The notes under the pieces: model-generated
Database searches by the model: none
What the model saw: the letters and a program-made list of their open reading frames with translations, nothing else
What the model was told of the DNA's origin: nothing
DNA from: Eleginops maclovinus
Taxonomy: Eukaryota; Chordata; Actinopteri; Perciformes; Eleginopidae
Assembly: GCF_036324505.1 (NCBI RefSeq)
Contig: NC_086362.1
Coordinates: 9,297,043 to 9,361,042 of the forward strand
Direction of reading: 5' to 3'
Length of the DNA stretch: 64,000 bases
Position numbers and translations under genes: made by a program
Part shown: positions 29,840 to 44,044 of the stretch, piece by piece
How positions within the stretch are numbered: the first letter of the stretch is position 1
Layout of the letters: each line of letters opens with the position of its first letter

Positions 29840-31174
29840 AGCAATGCTACGCTAAAGAAGGCCTTTTGATTACGCTTTTCTTTCCTGTTCTTAATTTTAT
29901 TGACTTGCTAGCTTGTCTAAAGGTAAATGTGAGTACCGAATCCTCTTGAACTTGTGTTGGTTTTTCTTTCTCTCTTTCTTGAAACCACAGTCAGCTCTAA
30001 ATAGGACAGTGAGTGAGTCAGAAAGAGAAAGAGCGAATGCAGATGAGATGAAGAGACAAAAACACTGTATATGATTTCGGGCTATTTTTTTTTTTTACCA
30101 GTCCGTGCTGCTTAATTTCCTTTTCACATGAGTTCCTCCTCTGTTGTTCATGTTTTCGGCTCCCGGTTGCTCTTCTGATTGTCGTCATGGTACTCTAAAC
30201 TTATTTTGCTTCGTCTCGAGAGTTTGTGTGATTATTTCCCCCTTCAGATTTTCTTCCTCTCACATAGTTCTTCCTATCTCTCTCTATCTCTCTCTTTCTC
30301 TCTTACACATAGTCTATCACAGAAGCAAAGAGAAACATACACACACATTTACTCACTGAAACACACACACACACTCGCAGGTGTCAAAAGGGACTAGCAA
30401 GTAGTGATGTTGCCTATCTGCCTGTTCCTTGTCGTCGTCGTCGTGGTAACCACATCCTGAGGAAACAAACGCTGACGGATCTCCCTCCTCTCAGCTATCT
30501 TTATCTCTCTGCCCCCCTCCTCCATCTCTCTTTCCGTCTCTTTACCCCGTCGTTATCTCTCTCTCCGTCTCTTATTCTCTCTTTCTTCTCACCATGCCGC
30601 TTATTTAGTTTTCTTTAACCTGCTTTTTATCTGTCCTCTCATCTCAGTCTTCGTGCTTTTTGGTTTCGTCTAGGTTATTTTCTTGTGTCCCACTTGTGGT
30701 GTATCTGTAGTGGCTTACTTTGAATGAGAAAGTTATTCACACTGATGTTGAGGTACTATTTAAAATTCTTCCTAAAAACTTTACAATCAGCAGATAAAGG
30801 CACTTTTGGCACCTTTCACGTAAATACATTTATCATAAAGGCAGTATGCTAAAGTAGTACTTTGGTTGACCTTTGAGTTTCATGACTGCATAAAGGTGTG
30901 TGCATGTGTTAAAAATGCACACACCTTTATGGCATATTCGTCTCTCGGTACTCAGTTATGTGTGTTCCACTACATACAGTGTGTGAGTGTGAGTGTGAGT
31001 ACATGTGTGTGCAGAAGCAGTTGTGGTAGCGTGGATGTTTACCAGATCAAGATTCTCCGGCTGAGTCAGCTGACAGGAAGTGAGAGAGAATGAAACAGGA
31101 AGGAAGACGGTGGCAAACGATGAGGTTCAGGGAACCCTCTAAACACCCTGCAGCCCGACCTACTCACCAGCCCA

Positions 31175-31218
<44 letters not shown>

Positions 31219-31549
31219 CACACTTAATGTGCCCATAAGTCGTTTTCTACCTTTGTTATGTCATATATGATTGTAAAACACCTACGCATGCACAAGGAAC
31301 CTCAAACACAAGCAACTTCCATAACCGCCCCGACCCCACACACACAATCACACATACACACACGTATGTTAAGTAAAGACAAGGATGGCCTAATTAAAAG
31401 TTTAAATAACAAATATAACTACGTTTCATGTATCAACAATCAAACATTTGAGAAAATTCTTGTAATCAGTAATCAGATAAAATGATAGAAGAAAGCAATA
31501 AAAAGTACAGTTCTCCCCCTGAAATGTGGGGGGGGGGCTATATAATATA
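29840..31549. other. Upstream region of the ELM2/SANT gene, no further exon recognised
   Basis: TC-rich runs (30270-30310, 30480-30590), a short (CGT)n tract (30431-30447), a (CA)n tract (31180-31216) and a G run (31528-31538). No coding exon is supported. Confidence 0.5.
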
Positions 31550-33154
31550 CAGTGGGGCAAAAAAGTATTTAGTCAGCCACCAATTGTGCAAGTTCTCCCA
31601 TTTAAAAAGATGAGAGAGGCCTGTAATTTTTATCATATGTATACCTCAACTATGAGAGACAGAATGAGAAAAGAAAATCCAGAAAATCACATTGTAGGAT
31701 TTTTAATGAATTAATTGTTAAATTCCTCGGTAAAATAAGTATTTGGTCACCTACAAACAAGCAAGATTTCTGGCTCTCACAGACCTGTAACTTCTTCTTT
31801 AAGAGGCTCCTCTGTCCTCCACTCGTTACCTGTATTAATGGCACCTTTTTGAACTCGTTATCAGTATAAAAGACACCTGTCCACAACCTCAAACAGTCAT
31901 ACTCCAAACTCCACTATGGCCAAGACCAAAGAGCTGTCAAAGGAGACCAGAGACAAAATTGTAGACCTGCACCAGGCTGGGAAAACTGAATCTGCAATAG
32001 GTAAGCAGCTTGGTGTGAAGAAATGAACTGTGGGAGCAATTATTAGAAAATGGAAGACATACAAGACCACTGCTAATCTCCCTCGATCTGGGGCTCCACG
32101 CAAGATCTCACCCCGTGGGGTCAAAATGATCACAAGAACGGTGAGCAAAAATCCCAGAACCACACGGGGGGACCTAGTGAATGACCTGCAGAGTGCTGGG
32201 ACCAAAGTAACAGAGGCTACCATCAGTAACACACTACGCCGCCAGGGACTTAAATCCTGCAGTTCCAGACGTGTCCCCCTGCTTAAGCCAGTACATGTCC
32301 AGGCCCGTCTGGAGTTTGCTAGAGGGCATTTGGATGATCAAGAAGATGATTGGGAGAATGTCATATGGTCAGATGAAACCAAAATAGAACTTTTTGGTAA
32401 AAACTCAACTCGTCGTGTTTGGAGGAGAAAGAATGCAGAGTTGCATCCAAAGAACACCATACCTACTGTGAAGCATGGGGGTGGAAACATCATGCTTTGG
32501 GGCTGTTTTTCTGCAAAGGGACCAGGACGACTGATCCGTGTAAAGGAAAGAATGAATGGGGCCATGTATCGTGAGATTGTGAGTGAAAACCTCCTTCCAT
32601 CAGCAAGGGCACTGAAGATGAAGCGTGGCTGGGTCTTTCAGCATGACAATGATCCCAAACACACCGCCAGGGCAACGAAGGAGTGGCTTCGTAAGAAGCA
32701 TTTCAAGGTCCTGGAGTGGCCTAGCCAGTCTCCAGATCTCAACCCCATAGAAAATCTTTGGAGGGAGTTGAAAGTCCGTGTTGCCCAGCGACAGCCCCAA
32801 AACATCACTGCTTTAGAGGAGATCTGCATGGAGGAATGGGCCAAAATACCAGCAACAGTGTGTGAAAACCTTGTGAAGACTTACAGAAAACGTTTGACCT
32901 CTGTCATTGCCAACAAAGGGTATATAACAAAGTATTGAGATGAACTTTTGTTATTGACCAAATACTTATTTTCCACAATAATTTGAAAATAAATTCTTTA
33001 AAAATCCTACAATGTGATTTTCTGGATTTGTTTTTCTCGTTTTGTCTCTCATAGTTGAGGTATACCTATGATAAAAATTACAGGCCTCTCTCATCTTTTT
33101 AAATGGGAGAACTTGCACAATTGGTGGCTGACTAAATACTCTTTTGCCCCACTG
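31550..33154 (+). mobile_element. Tc1/mariner transposon, 1605 bp, with about 200-bp inverted repeats
   Basis: It begins CAGTGGGGCAAAA and ends TTTTGCCCCACTG, flanked by TA on both sides (31548-31549 and 33155-33156), the target duplicated by this superfamily. The inverted repeats extend about 200 bp inward and match closely, including CAATTGTGCAAGTTCTCCCA and AAAATCACATTGTAGG. Each carries an outer and an inner AAGTATTT motif, the IR/DR layout typical of fish Tc1 elements. The high similarity between the two ends implies a fairly recent insertion. Confidence 0.95.
31916..32938 (+). pseudogene. Tc1-family transposase with one premature stop
   Basis: Cut-and-paste DNA transposase. From the ATG at 31916 the frame encodes 340 residues, the usual length, interrupted only by TGA at 32024-32026 (codon 37) inside the N-terminal helix-turn-helix DNA-binding region (after GKQLGVKK). 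Downstream are the second HTH ([14 protein letters not shown]) and the DDE catalytic core: first Asp in [11 protein letters not shown], second Asp in HDNDPKHTA, Glu in [11 protein letters not shown]. No frameshift is seen. A GTG at 32030 opens the remaining frame but would lack the first HTH. Confidence 0.93.
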
Positions 33155-36529
<3,375 letters not shown>

Positions 36530-36900
36530 AGAAATTGTGCACACTCTTGGCAAAAATCACTCCTTCGCAGCGATGATACCAAAACAGGAGTTCAATACTT
36601 GAACATTTCAAAGGCCCTGACGGAGTTTCTGCCTCAGCAGTGATGGAGCTGCAGGTCTCCAAGTGTGACAAGGGAGACACTGATCCTTCACCAAAGAAAC
36701 CTTCATATGACGTCTGAGGAAGTGTATATCAGAAGGCATGTGGGAAACCGAGTGGAAAAAGATTTTGTGGCCATATGGCCACAATGAAAACCAGCAGAAA
36801 TACACCATCTCCACCCTCAAGCATGGTGTAGCAGCATGGTGTAGCAGCCTCATGCAGCGGGGATACTCCTCAGCAGAAGGCCTCAGAACGTTTAAGAAAA
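36530..36900 (+). mobile_element. Degraded Tc1-like transposase fragment
   Basis: Phrases such as AAAAAGATTTTGTGGCCATA and CACCCTCAAGCATGGTG are decayed matches to the stretch of Tc1 transposase genes around the first catalytic Asp. It has many stops and no ends. AGCATGGTGTAGC is tandemly repeated near 36825-36848. Confidence 0.5.
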
Positions 36901-36961
36901 AATAAAAGCAAAGCTACACTGAACTTTAGTCGCCTAGTCAAGTTGCACTTTACATCCAAGC

Positions 36962-37313
36962 AGAGGTAGGAAAAGTATTCAGATCTCGTACTTGAGTAAA
37001 AGTAGAAGTACCAGAGTGTAGGAATACTCTGTCCTGCAATCAAAATGTTACTCAAGTAAAAGTAAAAAAAAGTCTTAGCATCAAAATAAACTAAACTAAA
37101 AGTACTCATTATGCAGATTGGTCCATTTCAGAATAATATATATGATGTGTTTTGATTCTAATTATTGATGCATTAAATCTGGTAAAGGTGAAGCTAGTTT
37201 TACTGGAGCAGAAGTACACAGTAGTTTAACATTGAAATACTTAAGTAAAGTACAAGTATCTCAAAATTGTACAGTACTTGAGTAAATGTACTTAGTTACT
37301 TCCCACCTTTGCA
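36962..37313. repeat. hAT-like non-autonomous repeat (copy 1)
   Basis: It begins AGGTAGGAAAAGTATTCAGA and ends with GTACTTGAGTAAATGTACTT and a complement-like CCCACCT, with many AAGTA/TACTT motifs. I recognise this as a very common teleost interspersed element. A second diverged copy is at 63245-63703. Confidence 0.6.
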
Positions 37314-38859
37314 TCCAAGTCTGTCCAAACTGTCATTCAACATTTTGACCTATAAGACATGTGTTTGAAATTGTAAACATCCTAACTGTTGCGTTAGAGC
37401 CAAAGCGGTTACATTGACCTTGACCTTAGTCCACCAAATTCAAATAAGTTTACACTTTGGTCCAAGTCTGAGTTTGTGTTAAATTTGAACGGCGCAGAGA
37501 GCTGTGCCCAGCGCGGAAACACAACATAATTAAAATGATCAAATAAGTATAGTGCTGTTTCAAAACTCAGACCTCAGTTTAATCCAGAATATGCGGCAGA
37601 GCTTTAAAACTGCTGTTTAACCAAGGAAGGCCTTAATGCTGCTTGAACACTTTTGCAAAGAATAATGGAAGACAAATGCCCCGTCAAGATGTTAAAGCTG
37701 ATACAGTCTTGTCCAAAAGACGGAAGTCTGTATAATAACTGGATGAAACTATAAACAGGGGAGTATTTGGGGGGATTTGGAGCGTTACACGTCTCTGGAT
37801 AAAACTGAAACGTATTAATCTTCATCTGTTTCCTCATTTCTTCCAGATAGAGTGTGGAAGTCCATCAAAGTCTTTTAAATATACTATTGCAACAACAAAG
37901 CAACTTTATTCAGTTTCCTCAAAGAAAAGCGGAAAAAAGGTTCAATACAGATGTTTTTTAATTCAACGCCTTTGTTGGCACAGACACTAAAGTAAAAAAA
38001 CAGAAAAGCGGTTGTTGCCCTCGTTCTATCTGCAGATGTCAAAGGAGGTCACAAACTGGAAGGAGGTCTAAAATAGCAACATTTGTTTTGTCCGCCTTGT
38101 TCAAATCAATTTGGATAATTAGTCCTCTTTGACCCTATACACTTACGACACAAACTACAACTTCCAAAATGACTAGCAAAGTTGGTTATCCTTCTTAAAC
38201 AATTCAAACTAAATCTGTCCGTGACGACCTTAATTTGGTAGAAGTTGATACAGGGATGTAATATTATATAGCGTAACAAATGGTACTCTTATTGAAGCAC
38301 AGCCTTTGTTTAAATGTACCCAGGTCAGGGGTACATTGAAGCCTGAGCTTATCATATCTTGATATCTTTATGTCTCGACAATGAAGACAGACAAGCTTGT
38401 GGTTTTAAGCCTCTCTGTTTAAGAGCGGTTTGTTTGGTGTTTGCATGAAACAACGCTGGAATGCTACAAGTAATGTTTGAGAAAAGTATGATCTTTGAGA
38501 AGCTGCTTGTGCAATACAATATGCATCTACATGGACTTATCAATCAGACTGACTAAATATTCAACAGGAGTACATTTTCAAATCAAAACTGTACTTTCAA
38601 TAGTATCATTTTGCATTTGTGACTTTGAAAAGCTTTGAAATGTAACTGGAGTTATAATTAATTCAGTTGGCACCCTTTGATTCTAAGTATTCTAATCATT
38701 GAACGAGTGCAAATACTCAAATCTGCACATTTGTTTGTAGATTCCAGTGGCTGAGTGAGTTAAAAAAATGTTCCTTTTGATAAGCGTAACTCTGAAAATC
38801 ACCTGCCTTGTGTTTGTGCTTAACCAAAATTTGGAATGAGGATGAAAGTGTGTTCTTAC
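37314..38859. other. Intergenic, no recognised gene
   Basis: AT-rich sequence without credible exons on either strand. Confidence 0.5.
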
Positions 38860-38914
38860 CTGTTAGGCTGTCATTACGATCAGGAGGCGGTGGAGCGCAT
38901 GTGTGTCTGGTCTT
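38860..38914 (-). other. Exon-like segment, unassigned (g)
   Basis: Bounded on the minus strand by an acceptor (CCTACCAG, 38915-38916) and a strong donor (CTAACAG|GTAAG). It is open in one frame with APPPPDRNDSLT. It may be a non-coding exon of the downstream ELM2/SANT gene or part of an unknown transcript. Confidence 0.3.
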
Positions 38915-39046
38915 CTGGTAGGTTCACATGTGTTTGAGAAAGGGGGAGGAGAAAAAATAGAGAGACATGTAACTTTACAAAGATGAGCCGCCACAGTCGC
39001 TCTTTCAGTTGATCTTTCAGCCTTTCATCTACTTTGTCATAATGGC

Positions 39047-39174
<128 letters not shown>

Positions 39175-39361
39175 GAGCTGTGTCATACTGATGCTGGAAA
39201 CAAGAGAAAAACACCCTAGTGTGTGGCTTCAACTTAACACACATACACATACAGTAAGCTACATACACACACTTTCAGTTTGAGGGATTTTTTCTCGCCC
39301 CTATTTTGTTTTAAAAGGGCCACACACACGTATCCTAATGTTGGACACACATACATAATTA

Positions 39362-39570
39362 CTGAGAGGCCGTATTCAATAAAGTTTTATTGTACAATAT
39401 TATATTCCGTTATTTCTTTCACTATTTGTATTGTTTTTATTTGTTTTATGTTCTATATATGTTCATGTAGCATTGTTGGAGGAGCCTGGGACTTAAGTTT
39501 TTCATTGCTATATCTACACTGTAGCTATGGAGGACCGAAAATGACAATAAAGCCTTTGAATCTTTGAAAC
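39362..39570 (+). repeat. Non-LTR retrotransposon 3' tail (L2/Rex-like), plus orientation
   Basis: Contains TTGTTGGAGGAGCCTGGGAC and ends AATAAAGCCTTTGAATCTTTG. Its partner copy, in the opposite orientation, is at 7718-7900. Confidence 0.6.
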
Positions 39571-39922
39571 CTTTAAGCATGCTAATTAAAAAAGAATAAC
39601 TTTAAAAAGTTGGAAAGCGGTTTGTCCAGGAGATATTATGTTACATTTGCAGAGGTCTGAGGCTAGTTATGTGAAATAATCCACCTTAAATTTCTATTTA
39701 CGGGTGGACATTTGCACTTTCAAATCTCATATAAAAGGATCATTAAAAAGCTGCAGTTGAGAAGCCTTGTTCTAATTTTGGGGAAAGTTTAAAATAAGGT
39801 CTGTTTTTCTGTAATTTCTATGCAACGAGTCAGATAATCATTATATCTTTCATATTTCTCAAAGAAGTCTATTTAGTTTAAACTTGTGTCCCATTCCCTG
39901 ATAGATTCACATTTTAACATAC

Positions 39923-39980
39923 CTTGAGTTGCAGCTCCAGTAATGGAATAGTTGGCAGGAGAGGTGGATTTTAGGAAGTC
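39923..39980 (-). other. Exon-like segment, unassigned (f)
   Basis: The donor CTCAAG|GTATG is good; the acceptor (GGGACCAG) has a poor pyrimidine tract. The open frame reads DFLKSTSPANYSITGAATQ. Confidence 0.2.
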
Positions 39981-40084
39981 CTGGTCCCATTCATGTAATA
40001 GTTTTGGGAAAAGTAAAATACAAATTAAGACATTCATTTGATTATTTGCTCAGAGTTGAATGAGAAAACCAATACAACTTTTGA

Positions 40085-40200
40085 GTTTCAGCAGTAAATA
40101 GGTAGCTACAGCAAGCAGCAGGTAGCTACAGCAAGCTTAGCTTAGCACAAAGACGAGTAACAGGGGGAAACAAATAACCTGGCCCTGTCCACATACAGAT
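40085..40200. repeat. Short tandem duplication and dispersed repeat
   Basis: AGGTAGCTACAGCAAGC occurs twice in tandem. It is followed by AGCTTAGCTTAGCACAAAGA and AACAGGGGGAAACAAATA, a phrase I associate with a common teleost dispersed repeat. Confidence 0.5.
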
Positions 40201-40675
40201 ATGTGGTGCTACGTAAGCCTAATTTGTGGGAAGGTAAATTGTATTGGCTTTAGACAGATCCAAGGAATCCATTGTTGCTGTTTGCCGTCTTTTAAGCTAA
40301 ATAAATATATCATTGGCTCATGCTAAGCTACTCACCTACCTACCAAATATATTTCCAAAGTGTCAAAATATTGCTTTAAGATGTCCTTTTTAATACGTGG
40401 GTCAAATTCTCAGAGAAATATACAAATTTAGGTCCAAGGTTGACTAACGGAGAAGGAGTTAGCTGAAGGTGGATGTTTAGATCCCAGTCAAGTTGCCGAC
40501 ACACACATAGTTTTGGAAATAAAAAAATAATAATGTTCACATTTATTGGATTCCTTGCTAAGAGTTGGATGAAAAAAATAAATACAACTTTCATTTTATT
40601 GACAGTAAATATGTTGCATAAGCAGGCAACCAGTTGGCGTAGTTTAGCAAAATTATCATTTTAAGCTAATCATAC

Positions 40676-40725
40676 CTTGGAGTCAAGGCCGGCTAACTGA
40701 GAAGTAGATAGCATGACAGAGGTAG
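40676..40725 (-). other. Exon-like segment, unassigned (e)
   Basis: The best splice signals of this group: a long pyrimidine tract ending ATCCAAACAG at the acceptor and CTCCAAG|GTATG at the donor. One frame is open (TSVMLSTSQLAGLDSK), but its phase does not follow from segment d. Confidence 0.3.
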
Positions 40726-41294
40726 CTGTTTGGATAAGGGAAGAAGGAAAAGAGAAATAAAGAGAGGAATCAGTGAGCCGTACAGACAGGCAGATAACTA
40801 CCTCTGTTCACAGTCTTTATGCTACGTTTAGTTAACCACACAGAGGCTATAGCTTTGAGCTGAGAGTTCAGTTCTCATCTAACTTTTGGCAAGATGGTGA
40901 ACACAAATGTTGTACACAAAAATGTTTTTAAAAAATTGCGTCAAGGAGGGGGTTTTCTTCTCTGCAATATTTGGTGGGAGGTTGGTATTTCTTTTTAATT
41001 TTCATGCTTAAATTCTGAATGGTCCCTAATTTATTTAAGTTAAATACATAAAAAGGGCCAGTTAGAAAGCAAGTATTGTGAAACTACAATGCACTGAGTG
41101 GGTACCGATGTAATGCGAAATGTTCCATCTGACAAAACAAAACGAAGTTTGTACAATTGATTATTCAGGGGAATAAAAAGTACTTGAGGGGGTCTTGTGG
41201 AAAATGAGAAATATCAGTGAAATTGATTGAAACCTCGTATAGAAAAAACAACAGAGTTTTCTTAAATGCTCAAGTTTGGTCTTCGGAGCTTTAC

Positions 41295-41417
41295 CTGAAA
41301 GACAAGTCTGGTGATTTCCAGTGTTGTAGTATGTTTTTCTTTGCTGTATAAAGCCATAAAAAGAACGCCCATGAGCTCATTCCTTGTACCAGGACCCGTG
41401 AAATAATGAATCCAGCC
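41295..41417 (-). other. Exon-like segment, unassigned (d), 41 codons
   Basis: Bounded by AACAG and TTTCAG|GTAAAG. Length 123 nt. It is fully open in the frame containing NELMGVLFMALYSKEKH and also in a second frame containing AKKNILQHWKSPDL, a phrase like LINE C-termini. It could be a real exon or part of a repeat. Confidence 0.3.
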
Positions 41418-41769
41418 CTGTTAACGCAACACAGAAGTGACGCTTATGACAATAATCGTTAAATTCAAGATATAGGAGTTTATATTTTAAGACCTGAAAT
41501 TCCTTTGAAAAAGTCCAAGATCCTCAATATGAAGCTTACTAAAATAATGTTTTGAAACAAGCATTTTTTATATATATATTCATAATAGAAATCTATACAA
41601 AATAATGAGGTAAGTGTTGAGTGGAAGGGCTTTATGATTGCCTTTTAAATATATAAAATATGTAGTTTCAATCGCATGGATATCTAATGTGCAGTAATAT
41701 GTAAGAGTACATTATTTCAGTGTAAAAAATAATTTGTGTCTGCAGTGAAAGCTGATGAAAGGTCAGGTA

Positions 41770-41999
41770 TCTTCATTTCACCGTGATGTAAAAGGTGTGT
41801 GTCAGAGTCAGACTGAGAGTTAGTCATGAGTGTGCATGGTGGGTGAGACGGTGGTTGGGTTTCACAGCGGCGTGGGGTGAGTCGCTGAGACGGGCTCTGA
41901 TTCCCGGTATCAGCAACTTCAAACCTCCCCTGTGATACCACAGCGGCTCTGTATTATACCAAGACCCCAAGAAACTCTTAGAATCAACCTGAGTTTCAA
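41770..41999 (-). other. Exon-like segment, unassigned (c)
   Basis: Follows an acceptor (CCTTTAACAG, 42000-42001). The frame is open for about 58 codons and includes KSFLGSWYNTEPLWYHR and LKLLIPGIRARLSDS. No good donor is seen. No family recognised. Confidence 0.25.
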
Positions 42000-43464
42000 C
42001 TGTTAAAGGACATTTTTATCAAAAGGATGATTTTAAATTAAAGTACTTAAATGAGAAATTGCCAGGTTGTATGAGATTACATTATGCATAAGAGTATGAT
42101 GAAACTGGTCTGAAATCTACAGTTTTAAAACTGAACATATAAAGCATAAATTGTCAGAATTCCATTAAATACAATTTTAAGTTTGATGGCTAGTTTTTAA
42201 ATAGTTGACTTATATTGTGTGGTGTCAAACATTTTGCAGTATCAAAGTGGAAAGTACTTGTGCAGAAATCTCCCTTTCAGAGTCGTAATAATAATTATGT
42301 AGAATAATACATGTTTTATTAATGATGCCTTAATTAATGTGTGAGAAACACTTTACTGTTGAATACTAGCTGGTTGAGATGCAGCTAACTTTAACTACTT
42401 CATATACTGTTGAGGTGCTTAATCTGAAATATTATCTCAAAATGTGTATTTGAAATGTTGAAATGAGTAATACAGTTGCCAGATAAAGTTCATTAGTATA
42501 GCTCAGTCTGATGTGCAGTGGAGTGTTGCAGAAGCAGTAAGAGGAATTGAAAAAGTCCAAATTAGAAGTACTTTAAAAAGATTCTTAGTAACACATACTT
42601 AGTTGCTTTTCATGTCTAATAACAGTAGAATCACGGTCTAATATCAAGTCGTTTGAACAGCATGCGAAAGAGAAGGCTGGACTCCAGTTCATACCGGAGT
42701 AAAATAAGTATCATAATCTTGTGTTTTTCGACTGCTTGTTGATAAAGATACAAACTTGATGTTTTACAGTGTGTTGTTTTTTAGCTGTACTTCTGTGTCG
42801 CCGGCTGAACAATAGCTAAAACAGTTCCGAAAATCCACTGCAATAATGTTGAGAAAGAAATAGCTGCTTTCAATCACACAGGCAATCTCTCAAAAAGGAT
42901 GTAGCAATTGAAGAGTCCCAATATTCCTATCTATTATCATTCATTTATAAAAACATCTGTGGGAAACACAGTTCGTACAGAGACGATGTTTTAGTGTTGA
43001 CAAAATTGCTCACTCATCCATGTGATGTCAACACTTATTCTTACAGAAAGTTTGTTTATAATCACATCATTTATGAGAATGTTCTCAGACACCATGCAAC
43101 GCACATGCTGCATTTCAAGAGGTATATTGCGAGGTATCTAAAAACCATTTTACATTTTCTATGCCAGTTTTAAAATATGACATTAAACTCTGGGTTTATG
43201 ACAGTATTACTTTAACACCTTCAGTGAAACTCGTAGCAGAGCATACATTTTACAGTCAAGTACAATGTGCCGATGAAACCCATCCGTGATGCTGATAAAA
43301 TATAGAGACACGCTTCCTCTGCTAACATCTGTGACATACTTACACACACCTGTACGTACTGAAAATAGTGAACGTCTCATCTGATATTATCTTAGTCTCA
43401 AAGAACTCACTCTTATGAGAATGTAGTCGCATATAAAAATAAACATGAGGCATACGCAGAGTAG
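42000..43464. other. Region between the unassigned segments and SLC3A2
   Basis: Contains diverged hAT-like fragments (about 42240-42600). A minus-strand acceptor-like ATTATTGCAG near 42843 is followed by a short open stretch (VDFRNCFSYCSAGDTEVQ). I could not join it to a gene. Confidence 0.35.
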
Positions 43465-44044
43465 GTAGCTACAGTTCTGTTTATTTCAATTCCGTTCATG
43501 TGTCAGAATTGTTGCCAGTCACAAAACTTTTTTTAATAGCACTTTAAAAAGACTTCAGAGTCACCATCCATGTTAAAAAGACAGAAAAACTGTCACTAAA
43601 AATGAATTTCTTTAAATTTAAAATAAAAACACAACAGAAAGCCTGCCAAAGAAATGCCCAAAGAACAAAAAATGGAATGTCTTCACATATCTGGACATTG
43701 TTGTCAACATTAAAGGATCACAAAATATAGAATGCTCAGTGCGTATCTTAAGTGGCTGCATTTTGTCCCAGCACAACAAAAAAAAACTGAAATGCGTGTT
43801 AAAAACCAGAAACATTTACCTGGGTTTGTACTGGCCAACATGTGGAATGGCAGACTTTCGTTGACCCAGTTTACTAATGTTCTGACTTGAGAATTTTGTC
43901 TAATTATTTTTAAAAAGTCAAAAGAAATTCTCAATCTTTTGACTATGTCATCTTATTTTTAAGGATAAGGACTGACTTCAGATTCTCTTTAAAACAAGTG
44001 ATGTGTGCATAGCTTTCTATAGTTTGGCTCCATCTTAAGCCCAT
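43465..44044 (-). other. SLC3A2 3' UTR
   Basis: Sequence after the TAG at 44045-44047. The first plausible minus-strand AATAAA is at 43480-43485, which would place cleavage near 43465. It contains no other feature. Confidence 0.6.

Noticed and set aside
43320..43390. Micro-exon between ACAG and GTGTGT/GTAAGTATG on the minus strand
   Set aside because: It lies downstream of the SLC3A2 polyadenylation signal, has no open continuation, and is probably a chance splice match.
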